A DNA stretch of 64,000 nt from Rhynchopus sp. YZ270_cl-10. Lineage: Eukaryota; Euglenozoa; Diplonemea; Diplonemida; Diplonemidae. Below are positions 25,148 to 36,255 of the stretch, piece by piece. Within the stretch, counting starts at the first letter, position 1. Each line of letters opens with the position of its first letter. The position numbers and the translations under genes were made by a program. The notes below the pieces were generated by a model. It was not told where the DNA came from, did not search any database, and saw only the letters and a list, made by a program, of their open reading frames with translations. The DNA lies in the NCBI GenBank assembly GCA_964035575.1, contig OZ037916.1, forward strand, positions 558,001-622,000, read 5' to 3'.

Positions 25148-26039
25148 CAGCCGCAGCAGACGCAGCCGGCGGCGGACAACGCGCGGATCGCGCAGCTGGA
25201 GGCTGCGATGATGGAGTTGGCGGCAGCGAAGCGGGAGGGGGACGCGCGGCACGAGCTCCTGTGCCAGCAGCTCAACGCGGTCAGGGACGGTGGTGCGCCT
25301 CCTCCGGCAGCTGCAGCATCGGACTTCCTGGCGCAGTTACGGGCGGCGATCGGCACCGGGGCAGCGGCGCCTATGCAGGTGGAACAGCCGGTTATGGGGA
25401 CGGACGTGGACGTGGTGGCACGCAACCCGAGACACTGGGTGGATTTTTGCGCCGACGCCGACCACTGCGCCGACGCTCTGGTGCAGGCCCTGAAGAGGCG
25501 CCTGCCTACCGAGGCCGGCGACGCGCAGGACGGGGCCCGCTTCGCCGTTGATGTGGTGGGTCTGTTGCTGCAGCAAGCTCCCTTGGAGGCGGTGCTGAGA
25601 AAGCTCGATGACAGTATCTCCTTCTGGCAGTTGAGGGCGAGTTGTGGGAGGTCGGGTGCGGTCGCCTTCCGCGACAAGGTCTGGACGGCGGATGTCGTGC
25701 CGAAGGACCGGCAGGCGGCGGTGGCGGCGGCGCACGCAGCAGGGCGTGGTGCGAAGTCCGGGCACGGGGGTGGCCGGGCCGGGCAGGCGTACGGGGGTGG
25801 CAACGGGGGGGGCCAGGCCGCGCAGCCGTACGCGCCGGGAAACGGTGGTGGCAGAGGCCGAGGCGGGGGAGGGCATTGGCGCGGTGGTCAACGCAGGTGA
25901 CGAGAGCAGGCGGCAGCGCGCGTTACGCTCTCCCTCCCACCACCCTCCCCCCCCTCTCCCCCCCCTCTTGTTTTTTCTTCCCCCCCCCCCCCCACGGCCC
26001 TCCCCGCCAAAACACACATCCGCCGAGTTTTCTTCCGAA

Positions 26040-27035
26040 ATGCTGCTTCAGGCTTTGCGCAAGCCGAAGAAGGGTCTCGGGGTGGCGAGGAGGAAGGAGG
26101 TGGACGACTGCGTGTTCCGCCTCCGCGACGGCAAGCAGGCCGCGCGCGCTTTGGCCCATCTTGTCCCGTGGGACCAAGCGCACACTTTCGACGTGGGGCC
26201 CCGAGCAGCAGGCACCCGCGACTGGCTGCTCCGAGCGTTCCGGCAGTTCGCCGAAGGGGAGACCGAGACCACGCCTCCCGACCAGACGTTGATTCGGTTC
26301 GTCTGGGGTCGCCTGCGCGGAGCGTCGTCCCTCTCCGTGGCCGACTACTGCGGGCGGCTGCTGAAGGCACTGGCGGCCGAGGGGGAGACGGGATACCGCA
26401 CGCGCCGGGTGCTGGCGGTGAAGCGCGCGCTGACGCGTTTCGGGACGTTGCTGAGGCCGAGTCAGGCGCCGCCGGTAGACGTGGACGCGGTGATGGACGT
26501 GGTCGAGGCTTTCGGTCGCGAGGGGGCCGAGCGCGAACGGGCGTTTGTGGCCTTGGTGTGGATGGCACGGGCGCGTATGGCGGACGCACGATACCTGCTG
26601 GTGCGCGACCTGGTGGAGGTGACAGACGAGGGCGCGACGGGGCTGGAAGTCGCCCTGAAGGAGAAGCAGCAGAAGAGCTGGACACCCGTGGTGTATTTGC
26701 CACCCGGGACGCTTACCCTATACGTGGTGGAATGGGCACGCGCGCGTCGCTTGGCGGAAGGACAGGACGCGCCGTTGTTTGCAGCGACCGAGACGCAGTA
26801 CCAGCGCCTCATGCGTCGGGTGGTGGGGGCTCTGCCGGCAGGGTCCTGGGCGCACTCGCTTCGCAGGGGGTCAGCGCAGGCCCTGCAATCCTGGGGGATG
26901 AGCGTGGACGGACTGAGGGACGCGCTGCGCCACGCGTCATCCAGAACGACGGTGCGTTACCTCATGCGTACGGCGCCCGAGGCTCGCAGGAAGGCACGCT
27001 CGACGCTGGACGTCCTGCAGGAGCGGCCGCTGTAG
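26040..27035 (+). CDS. Tyrosine recombinase of retroelement copy 2
   Basis: 331 residues, almost identical to the copy 1 recombinase, with the same HSLRRG and VRYL signature. Confidence 0.75.
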   Translation: MLLQALRKPKKGLGVARRKEVDDCVFRLRDGKQAARALAHLVPWDQAHTFDVGPRAAGTRDWLLRAFRQFAEGETETTPPDQTLIRFVWGRLRGASSLSVADYCGRLLKALAAEGETGYRTRRVLAVKRALTRFGTLLRPSQAPPVDVDAVMDVVEAFGREGAERERAFVALVWMARARMADARYLLVRDLVEVTDEGATGLEVALKEKQQKSWTPVVYLPPGTLTLYVVEWARARRLAEGQDAPLFAATETQYQRLMRRVVGALPAGSWAHSLRRGSAQALQSWGMSVDGLRDALRHASSRTTVRYLMRTAPEARRKARSTLDVLQERPL

Positions 27036-28741
27036 GTTGGTTGTTCCGGGGGTTGGACGGGTACCCGTTGGGGGAGTATGTGCGTGACGAGGGGGATGAC
27101 GTGGTGGAGGCGGATGTTGAGACGTCTGCGGCGCCTCCGCATGTGCTCTTGGATGATGTCGCTGGGGTCTGGGGTGGCCCATCTGGGGTGAAGCGGCAGG
27201 TGCTTGACTCATTCCCGGCGGGTCTGATTGATTTGGGGGCGCTCCGCCGACTGGTACCGGCGAAGGCCAGGTTGTTCGCAATGCTTGACGACATTGCGAC
27301 TTTCCGTGCGCAGCTGACGGGGTCTGGGGTGTCGATGCCGGGCCCGCCCTCCAAGCTCCAGGACGGCATGTTGGCGGCGTGCGTGGGTAGTGGGATTTTG
27401 CGCACGGAGAAGCGAGCTTTCCCGTCGGTGTGTGGGCTGTCTGTGTTTCCGCTGGCGAAGACGAACGGCAAGATGCGTCTCATCGTTGACGCTCGGCCGT
27501 TGAACACGGCGATGCACTCCCCGCCAAAGTTCAGCCTCCCTACACCATACGAGCTGTCGGAACTCATCCTACGCGGGGGCGCTACGCATGCAGTCGTGGC
27601 GGATTTCAAAGGGTTTTTCTGGCAATTCCCTTTGTCCGCGGAGGTGGGGCAGTTTTTTGGTGTGCGGCAGGGTGCGCGTCGCATGCAGCTCACCCGCATG
27701 GCGATGGGGTGGTCGTGGGCGGCGGTGATTGCGCAGGAGACGTCGCTGGGGCTTCTCGGGGATATGGCGGGTGTGTGTGCTGCTGCGTGGATAGACGACA
27801 ACCTCATTTTGGGGAAGTCGGCGGGTGAGGCGTCTGCGCGGCTTCGGGGGTTCCTGCGCAGAGCGGACGAAGTTGGCGCTGAGGTGAACCGCGAGAAGTC
27901 GACGCTCACTCCGGTACAGGTGTGTACCTACGCAGGGATTGAGTGGGATTTGCGGGGGCGCAGAATGCGGCTGCCGGGGGAGTGGCGTCGGAAGGCCCGT
28001 GTCGTGATGGACGTATTGCTGTCGGCGTCGGGTCCCTCGCTGCGCGAAGTGTGGAAAGGTATCGGGGCCGTCATCTGGGCGACGTATGCGATGGGGGACC
28101 GGTTCTGCGGGGTGCCGGACATGTTGGCGTGGATTCGTGCGCGGGGCGCCGAGGTGTCTGCGGGCGCGATTGACTGGGACGACCAGGTGCAGATCTCTGC
28201 GGGCATGCGGACGGACTTGCGTGTGTTTGTGGAGCGGCGATTGGTGCCGGATGTGTGGCGCGTCCCCAGGTGGAAGCTGTCGCCGGAGGAGGGGTGTGAC
28301 ACGGTGGTGTGGTCGGACGCGTGCCCCGAGGGGTGGGGGTTTATTGTGCGGACGCTTGCTGGCGGGCGCGCTTTCAGGAAGTGGGGCACGTGGTCCACGG
28401 TCGAGGATATTTTCATTTTGGAGTTGCGGGCGATGGCCTGGGGCGTGCTGCATGCTGTACGTGGTGGCGCCCGCAGGATTTTGGTGGTGGGGGACAACGC
28501 CGCGGTGGTTGCTGTGCTGGAGAAGGGCCACTGTGCAGTCAGGTTAGGGAACACGGTCTTGGAGCGCCTGTTTCGGGTCACTGACGGGGCGGGTGCGGGC
28601 ATGTTGTCGCGCTGGATCGCGACGGACCGTATGCCGGCGGACGAGCTGTCGCGATGGGGTACCGCTGGGCAGGACTGGGCCGACCCCCCGTCGGACGGCG
28701 TGGTGGTCGACGGTGGCGGTTTTATGTGGTCGGACGAGTGA
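27036..28741 (+). CDS. Reverse transcriptase / RNase H of retroelement copy 2
   Basis: The same RT and RNase H blocks as copy 1. A few silent differences between the copies (for example near 27492 and 27606) show they are separate copies and not an assembly duplicate of one read. Confidence 0.75.
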
Positions 28742-29025
28742 TGTCCTTAGATTATTCTTATTTTAGATTGCCTTCTGTTTTTTCTTCCAGTTTTTCATTA
28801 AAGCTGTTTCCCTGCCCTGTTTTTTGTCCGCTGTTTTTTTGCAGTGGCTTTTGGTTTTATTTCTGGATGCCTGCGCCCGCTGAGGCTTGGTGTCGTATCA
28901 TTGGTTTTTTGTTCACTCCGCCTTTTTTCTGGGCCCTCGGGGGTCCTGTGCTTTTGTTTGTAGTTGGGATGGATGCTCTCGTGGCCTACGGGTTTAAATA
29001 TTCTACGTGACGGTGTCAGGAGGTT

Positions 29026-29530
29026 GTTTCGGCTTCCACATTCGCCCCCCTCATCGTAGCGCCTATTTCGAGATAAAAGTATCCCCCTTCCCTCCTCTCC
29101 GTTTTCATCATTGCTGTTCGCCCTTCGCGGGTCTTTTAGGTACTCTCTATCTATCTCAGATCTCCCTGAAACACGCTTTAGCGGAGCAGCTTCGCTGCGT
29201 GTTGGGAGATCTTTGATAGAGACTACCGTCCTTTTGATTTGACATGGCACGCACACTGCTATTTGGCAGAATATTTATTTGATTTTCCTCAGGCTTTGTC
29301 CTGGTTGGCCGGGGTCCGTTTATGTTTCAGTCTCTACCCTCACCAAATCACCACACCATCTTCATCAGATTTTTTGTTGGAATTTGTTTTGGGTTGTTTC
29401 GGCTTCCACATTCGCCCCCCTCATCGTAGCGCCTATTTCGAGATAAAAGTATCCCCCTTCCCTCCTCTCCGTTTTCATCATTGCTGTTCGCCCTTCGCGG
29501 GTCTTTTAGGTACTCTCTATCTATCTCAGA

Positions 29531-29568
<38 letters not shown>
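29026..29568 (+). repeat. Terminal-type repeats downstream of retroelement copy 2
   Basis: A partial unit without TC expansion, then a full unit from about 29167 ending in a TC run at 29533-29568. Unique sequence of the phosphatase gene starts right after. Confidence 0.85.
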
Positions 29569-29569
<1 letters not shown>

Positions 29570-29630
29570 CTCCAAATCAGCCACTTACACTGCTCTTTTT
29601 TGAGCATTTTTATTTCTTCTTTCAATGAAA

Positions 29631-29640
29631 GTATAAAATA
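29631..29640 (+). promoter_or_regulatory. TATA-like box of the PhoD gene
   Basis: GTATAAAATA lies only 9 bp before the ATG at 29649. Either the leader is extremely short or this is a chance AT-rich word and transcription starts within the retroelement repeat. Confidence 0.3.
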
Positions 29641-29648
29641 GCTTCAAT

Positions 29649-31955
29649 ATGTCCAAGAGCATTTGGCTGATATGTCTTTTACTGTCTGTTGTGTTGAGTG
29701 GATTGACCACTGTGCTTGGTCCGAAGACTCGTTTACATAAATTCCAGCAACTTGGAGACATCCGACGCTATGGAGAACTGCTTATGGGACGCACAGAGGC
29801 GAACCCGAACCGCACACTGTGGGAGGAGGCGGGGTTGTGGGAGACACCTCTGATACCTTGGAAGGACACCACTGCGCTGCATGACCCAAAGGTACGTGAC
29901 CGTCCTTTACTGCTCAACCTGACGACAGCACTTCTTCGAACTGTTCTTCACGATCGATGCATTTTCTGGGGGCGTAACCCCGACGGACGCATCCGGGTCC
30001 ACCTCTTCCATTTTTACGGCGACAGCGACGCCCACCCCAACCCCCTCCTCAACGCTACGTTGTACTCCAAATCGCGTCTGTCTAACTACGAAATGCTCGA
30101 CGTCCTTCCCTCCAACCGCACCGACTACACCGGTCTCATCCAATTCAACCTCAGCGCCTCTACGTACCACCGGTTTGTCATCCAGCTCGAAATCGGAGGA
30201 ATTTTCCACAACCATTTGAACGGCTCCTTCCAAACCTTTCCTACCCCCGGAGAGGTTGTGGTGGACAGTTTTATCTTTGGGTTTGGGTCCTGTTTGAATC
30301 CGGTTGATGCGAAGACGTCGGGACAGAGTGTCGCACTGCTGGAAACATGGGGACTGAAATTCTTCTTTTTTATTGGCGATTTCATCTACTTCTGGGATGA
30401 GCTCCCTCATGAGTCGCAAGAATACAATAGGTACTACTACAGAAAGCTGCTCACGAAGGAGATCATCTCAGCCATGCGCTCTACACCATGGATGTTCCAA
30501 TTCGACGACCACGAAATCCACAACGACTGGGTCTCAGAAGGCCTGCCCCAGGACCACAAATACTACAAAGAAGCGTTCTTTTCGTACGGTAATATGCTTG
30601 GCGGGGCAAACCCCCCTATCAATTCCCCGGTTGCGATTCCCGCTTCAGAGCGTGACTATGTCAAGTGGTATATGGTATGCAAAAATTGCGGGGAAAAATA
30701 AGCAAAAAATAGTACTTCATTGAGAGTCGATTTGCAAATCTGTGAAAAATATCTGCAATTTTTTTTTTTTGCGGATTTTGTATTTTTGTGAATCCCCCCC
30801 CGAGAGGTGGTTCATCAAAATGGAAGACTGATCTGGATTTTGGCTATAACAAAGTATCAAAATAAAAACTTCTACAGACATCGTACGGCAACTTCCACTA
30901 CTTCGTGATGGACACACGGTCCTACAAAGTGAATACACCAGATCTAACCGGGCCCTTGCTTGGTACCACCCAAAAGCTTGCCCTGGCTGCCTGGGTCAAG
31001 GAGAAGTGTCAGCGCAAAGATCTTTCCTGGTGTTTTGTGGTGTCGCCGACGATATTCACGCATGGGAGCTACCGGAAGGACCTCTGGTTTGGCAACATGA
31101 AGGAGCAAGCTGAGGTGAAGGCTATCCTCGAAGGGGAGAAAGGCGTGACTGCACCGGTCTCGATTCTCTCTGGGGACTCCCATATGTCGGCAGTGTGGGA
31201 GGTGGCAGAATTCATTCATGAGTTTACGTGCAGTCCGGTGGATGCCTTTGGGTTGTTCTACCCCTGGTTCCGCCCGCCGCGCTTTGAAAAACCACCAAAA
31301 GACCCCCGGAAACGCAAGAAGTGGAAAAAGTCCTCCCAAGGCTGGCCGGTATTAGGCGATCTCGACCCACCTAAAGCCTTCTTTGAGGCTGTACCACGGC
31401 ATCTAGGACCGGCGGGGTTTAATTGTTTGATTGAATCAAATACGACAGTAGAAGGGGATTCCGCGACGGTATGTTATAAAACTCCCACACACCGCTTGGG
31501 GCCATATTCTGCGCAAGAATTTCCCCCGATTCGTAACAAACCGTACTAATTTTTCTCATGAAAGTAACCCCTCATACGCACACTCTGATTTCGCTGCGAT
31601 TTTCGCGCCCCGTTTACGCAACTATACACACATTGTGTCGTGCTGGTAGTGACTAAACCAATGTATTCAAAATCAAAGCGAAAATATAGGGGTGATTCGC
31701 ACTTCTTGCGCACCTTTTTCCCCACGCAAAATTTGAGGGCTGGTTCGCACTTTTTGTGCTCCCCCATTCCACACCATGGCTAATTTTTTGTTTTTGTTTT
31801 TGTCAATAAATATTCAACACCAGGTCTTCGTTCGATTTGACATCATAGATGGACACCAGCCTGGAGGGAAGTTGCTTCATTCTCATTTCCAAAATTATAC
31901 TCACACCTACAAGCGTGCAGTGAAGAAGGTCGCAAATTCGTCGATGTCTGTGTAG
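29649..31955 (+). CDS. PhoD-type alkaline phosphatase/phosphodiesterase, secreted
   Basis: Exons: 29649-30674, 30878-31468, 31824-31955; all introns are phase 0 with GTATGC or GTATGT donors and CAG acceptors. The protein is 582 residues with an N-terminal signal peptide (IWLICLLLSVVLSGL). The metal-site motifs of PhoD are present in order: FGFGSCLNP, GDFIYFWDE, QFDDHEIHNDW, SGDSHMSAVWEV. It should release phosphate from organic esters or diesters outside the cell or in the secretory path. Exon 3 is short and extends an unfinished strand of exon 2 (DSAT to VFVRFDIIDG), which favours splicing over reading on to a stop at 31549. The gene sits about 80 bp behind a retroelement repeat, and its 3' end is duplicated downstream. 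Confidence 0.85.
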
Positions 31956-31980
31956 TCGATTTGGGGAGAGTTAAACGGAG

Positions 31981-32012
31981 GGTATTTTGTGATATATTTA
32001 TCACAAAATACC
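31981..32012. repeat. Perfect 14-bp-stem palindrome at the duplication joint
   Basis: GGTATTTTGTGATA and its exact complement are separated by 4 bases. It lies exactly where the first copy of the duplicated PhoD 3' end meets the second. Confidence 0.9.
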
Positions 32013-32879
32013 GGAGCTACCGGAAGGACCTCTGGTTTGGCAACATGAAGGAGCAAGCTGAGGTGAAGGCTATCCTCGAAGGGGAGAAAGGCGTGACTGC
32101 ACCGGTCTCGATTCTCTCTGGGGACTCCCATATGTCGGCAGTGTGGGAGGTGGCAGAATTCATTCATGAGTTTACGTGCAGTCCGGTGGATGCCTTTGGG
32201 TTGTTCTACCCCTGGTTCCGCCCGCCGCGCTTTGAAAAACCACCAAAAGACCCCCGGAAACGCAAGAAGTGGAAAAAGTCCTCCCAAGGCTGGCCGGTAT
32301 CCTTCTTTGAGGCTGTACCACGGCATCTAGGACCGGCGGGGTTTAATTGTTTGATTGAATCAAATACGACAGTAGAAGGGGATTCCGCGACGGTATGTTA
32401 TAAAACTCCCACACACCGCTTGGGGCCATATTCTGCGCAAGAATTTCCCCCGATTCGTAACAAACCGTACTAATTTTTCTCATGAAAGTAACCCCTCATA
32501 CGCACACTCTGATTTCGCTGCGATTTTCGCGCCCCGTTTACGCAACTATACACACATTGTGTCGTGCTGGTAGTGACTAAACCAATGTATTCAAAATCAA
32601 AGCGAAAATATAGGGGTGATTCGCACTTCTTGCGCACCTTTTTCCCCACGCAAAATTTGAGGGCTGGTTCGCACTTTTTGTGCTCCCCCATTCCACACCA
32701 TGGCTAATTTTTTGTTTTTGTTTTTGTCAATAAATATTCAACACCAGGTCTTCGTTCGATTTGACATCATAGATGGACACCAGCCTGGAGGGAAGTTGCT
32801 TCATTCTCATTTCCAAAATTATACTCACACCTACAAGCGTGCAGTGAAGAAGGTCGCAAATTCGTCGATGTCTGTGTAG
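32013..32879 (+). pseudogene. Tandem duplicate of the PhoD 3' end
   Basis: Repeats 31065 onward (from GGAGCTACCGG): exon 2 tail, intron 2 and exon 3 (32748-32879). It is almost identical, except for 24 nt missing in phase near 32299, which removes eight residues. No first exon or metal-site motifs other than SGDSHMS are present, so it cannot be a phosphatase alone, but it could be used as an alternative 3' end by splicing. Confidence 0.8.
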
Positions 32880-32940
32880 TCGATTTGGGGAGAGTTAAAC
32901 GGAGGGTATTTTGTGATATATTTATCTGTGATATATTTAT

Positions 32941-33859
32941 CTTGGGTCAAAAAAAAAAAAAACATGCAGATAAACAAAAACAAATTGTTTTCTAGACAAG
33001 GGTACTTGTGCTTTCATCCGGGGATGGCTGGCATCGTACAGTGGGTAAGTCGGTGCCTGCATTAATAACTTCACTTTTCTTTCTTGTTTTTCCCCCCCAC
33101 AGAACATTTGCTTTGATCAAAAACGGTGTGTTCGTGTGTTATTTTTTTTTGAACCCCCCAAAAAAAAAAAAAGAAATCACTCCGACAAAAGCTTTTTAAA
33201 CGTTCTCAAAAAAGTTAAGCATGAGATTAGAAATAACAACCAAAACTAGAAAAAAGTATGGGGGGGGAGATGTGTTTTGCTAGAAAGCGAATCCAGAAAA
33301 AAAAGGGGGATTTCTTTTTTTTTTTTTGGTGATTGCCAACACAACACAATACCGTTAGACTAGAGTCTCCTATTTGCGCTCAATCCCATCGTTAATCTTA
33401 CGCAGAACAGAGACAACTTCAATGAAGTTCGGGTTGTGTGAATTGAACAGTTTAAAAAGATTGCCCTGTTTTTTTCATAAAAAGCTGTTTCCTCAGTATC
33501 GGTATTGAGTTGTGTGATGGGAGTGCTTGAATATCTTGATCCACCCCGCTTGCCTCAGTATCGGAATTGAGATTTGGTCTCGTGAGGAATATCCATATAC
33601 CAGCGTTTCTTGTCTCCATTAGGGTGCTTTTGCGAACCCGCTCCAGCCTCTCCTCGTCTTCCATCAGCTTTTTCTAACAGCTTCTTGCGCTGGTCTCCCG
33701 TCACTCAGTTTTGCATTCACTGAGAGCAACACTGTGCATCTCCCTTGAAAACTTTTTACTTTGTCCCGTTTGCATATTTTTGCTCAACAAAACCCTTACT
33801 TTATCACCATATTCTCCACCAGACTGCGACACGCTTGATCCATATTCAGCAGGGTATTG
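32941..33859. other. Spacer and upstream region of the first nuclease-like paralog
   Basis: Holds dispersed repeat copy 3 (33005-33070). From about 33505 it holds a block repeated upstream of paralog 2, with GTGATGGGAGTGCTTGAA at 33515 and 37367. The block GAACCCGCTCCAGCC to ATTCAGCAGGG (33630-33860) recurs at 39114-39342 and probably contains the promoter. Confidence 0.55.
33005..33070 (+). repeat. Dispersed ~75-bp repeat, copy 3
   Basis: TTTCATCCGG-GGATGGCT, GCATCGTACAGTGGGT, then GGTGCCTGCATTAATAAC and TTCACTTTTC, which links this family to the hairpin family of 40471-40553. Confidence 0.6.
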
Positions 33860-35260
33860 ATGCCCCCCAGGCATAGGTCTGTGAAGAAGGCGGGAGGAAA
33901 GAAGGCTGCAAAAAAAGCAGTGAAGAAGGCTGTGAAAGAGGCTGTGAAGAAGGTATGCAAACCTTGTGACAAGAGTGCACCGACGCCCGCAGAAAAGGCA
34001 GCTACTACGAACAAGCTAAAGGCTGAGGTCAACCCTGTGCTGAAGCCGATCGACCTGAAGCCCTTTCGTAATCCAGCTGCGCAGAACCTACTTCATCCCA
34101 CCAGAGAATGGCACCTCGACTGGGTGGAACCCTTTTGTGATGTGCAATTTAAGAGTGGTCTTGGGTTCACCAAGGACGACCAGACCTACCTGTCGGAGGA
34201 ACAGGAAGAGTTTGCCTATTGCCCTGCCGTAAGGGACGACATCGTGAAAGGAACGTGGGAGCTGAAGCTGGGGGATGTGGCTGAGTGGTTTGCAGGGCGT
34301 GTCCTGCGGGAGGTCGGTTCCACCTTCGAAAAGCTGCAGGAGATCCTCCGCCAGCACGCGACTCGCGAGAAAGGCTTGGAAGTGGTCAGCAAGTCGGCGA
34401 TGGGCAACAGTGCGTTGGCACATCGACTGGCAAGCTTATGTGGGTTCGACGACGACTGTTTCACGGTCACGCAGCAATCATCCGCCTTCGAGTTTGCAGG
34501 GGAAAAGGTAAACAGAAATGCTGCTGCTTACGCGGCGAAGCGCATTGGCGAAGGAGCACATCAACTTGTCTTGCTCTGGGAGGACAAACTGTCGGTGGAC
34601 TCCTCGGGTGATGACAACCCGACTGAAGAGTTGCTGCGGGCCTCTGCTGCTCAAATCATCGGGCAGATGATTTCGGTCCACTACCAGAATGTGGTGGAGA
34701 GAAAGTTTGAGCCATGCACGGTGTACGCCATCCGCCTCATCGACGACATGGTTGCCTTCTTCAAAATGGAGATGACTGCAGAGCAGGTTGAGGCAGTGTG
34801 CGTGAAGGGTGTCATCCCAAACTCCAAACTCAAGGTATGAAGTTGTTGTTGCCCTTTTTTTTGTTGCATTATCAACAATCACACTACCCCACGAGTGGAG
34901 ATCTGCCACCGTGTCGACCGAAGCCTTTGTGCTTCAAAAAGGTTAAGACGCAGGTTGTCCTCAACCCTGAAGAAAAGCTTTTGTTATTACCTCACAGAGT
35001 TCAATTCAGTGGTGAATATTATGCTTGTTGTGTTGGGTGTTTTCCTTCCCTTTTTGTTTCAACAGGTTGAATACACTCCAAGACACGCACTGGAAGCTGG
35101 CAATGAGTACGGAATAAGTCTGCTGACTCCAACTAACAGAGAGTTGTTCGTAAGTACGATGGACTGCATCCGTGGTGAAATCCTGAAGCGTGATCTGCCT
35201 GAATCACCAAAATGGGAGTCGAAGAAAGATGGACTGGATGTGATTCTCTCTGATTTCTAG
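33860..35260 (+). CDS. Nuclease-like paralog 1, H1-like basic N-terminus
   Basis: Exons 33860-34834 and 35066-35260; donor GTATGA, acceptor CAG; 389 residues. The N-terminus (RHRSVKKAGGKKAAKKAVKK) is lysine/alanine-rich like a histone H1 tail, so a nuclear or DNA-binding location is likely. The body contains VLLWEDKL followed by a helix AAQIIGQMI. This fits the E-x-K strand and following helix of the PD-(D/E)XK nuclease fold, as found in Crinkler-like and transposon-associated proteins. The family assignment is inference. After AIRLIDDMVAFF the protein ends in a charged tail (SPKWESKKDG). The ATG is chosen because it is the first one and is conserved in paralog 2. Confidence 0.65.
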
Positions 35261-35700
35261 CCTCATTCGGGGACAGTGGTGCACATGACATGTCTCGCAA
35301 ATGACGTCTCGTTGTTCTTAGATACCACACGTAGTAAAGTGCCTGCACCTGGGGGATCTGTGCAGTTGCAGCGTCACACTTTTCTCTCTTTTGTATCATA
35401 CAAGGCAACTGCTTATTAAATACGCAAAAAGTAAAAACAAGCGACAAATAAAGTCACTTCATGGTTAATCGAAATAAGGGACAAATAAGTACGAAATACA
35501 CTCAAATAAGGGACACATAAGGGACAAGTAAAGCAAATCAGAACGAAGAAAGTACCGTTTATTAAAGGGGGGTCCAAATAACTTCATTATTCGGTAAATC
35601 TGAAAAGCGAAAAGTGCGGCGGAAAAGAAAGTTATTTGGGGCAAACTTATTCGGGGGTCTTTATTTTATTCAATTACTTTGTTGGGTAGGAGCCTGTATG
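35261..35700 (+). repeat. Conserved 3' flank block, copy 1
   Basis: About 440 bp following the stop codon, repeated at 36256-36690 and 40830-41265 and in part at 48490-48573. It includes several AATAAGGGAC words and a short inverted repeat CCAAATAACTT / AAGTTATTTGG. It may be 3'UTR plus an embedded miniature element. Confidence 0.7.
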
Positions 35701-35763
35701 TGGGGTAGTGTGTGGGTGAAGAGGCTAGAGTGGAAGACATCTTGGGGATGAAAAAATACAGCC

Positions 35764-36255
35764 CGTTGAGCAGGTTGAGCAGGTTGAGGCAGTGTGCGTG
35801 AAGGGTGTCATCCCAAACTCCAAACTCAAGGTATGAAGTTGTTGTTGCCCTTTTTTTTTTTCGTACCAACAATCACACTACCCCACGAGTGGAGATCTGC
35901 CACCGTGTCGACCGAAGCCTTTGTGCTTCAAAAAGGTTAAGACGCAGGTTGTCCTCAACCATGAAGAAAAGCTTTTGTTATGTCCTCACAGAGTTCAATT
36001 CAGTGGTGAACATTATGTTTGTTGGGTGTTTTCCTACCGTTTTTGTTTCAACAGGTTGAATACACTCCAAGACACGCACTGGAAGCTGGCAAGGAGTACG
36101 GAATAAGTCTGCTGACTCCAACGAACAGAGAGTTGTTCGTACGTACGATGGGGTGCATCCGTGAAGCAATCTCGAAGAAAAAACGTAAGCTGCCTAAATC
36201 ACCAAAATGGGAGTCGAAGAAAGATGGACTGGATGTGATTCTCTCTGATTTCTAG
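35764..36255 (+). pseudogene. 3' fragment of a nuclease-like paralog (tandem partial duplicate)
   Basis: The last part of exon 1 (to 35832), the intron and exon 2 (36055-36255) of the family, followed by the 3' flank block. It has no 5' part or promoter. Its intron end is identical to that of paralog 3 rather than paralog 1, so it is not a simple copy of its neighbour. Its exon 2 has two extra codons (KKKRK region). Confidence 0.75.

Larger units (their letters stand above)
25148..29026 (+). mobile_element. Tyrosine-recombinase retroelement (DIRS/VIPER-like), copy 2
   Basis: Same family, orientation and order as copy 1, and nearly identical to it at DNA level over the shared part. It is incomplete at its gag end (about one large break); the recombinase and RT/RNase H parts look whole. 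It sits head to tail behind copy 1 with repeat units between them. Confidence 0.8.

Noticed and set aside
32299-32302. The 24-nt difference between the two PhoD exon 2 copies as a spliced-out mini-intron
   Set aside because: The removed segment does not follow GT-AG borders in any alignment, so a simple deletion or insertion fits better.
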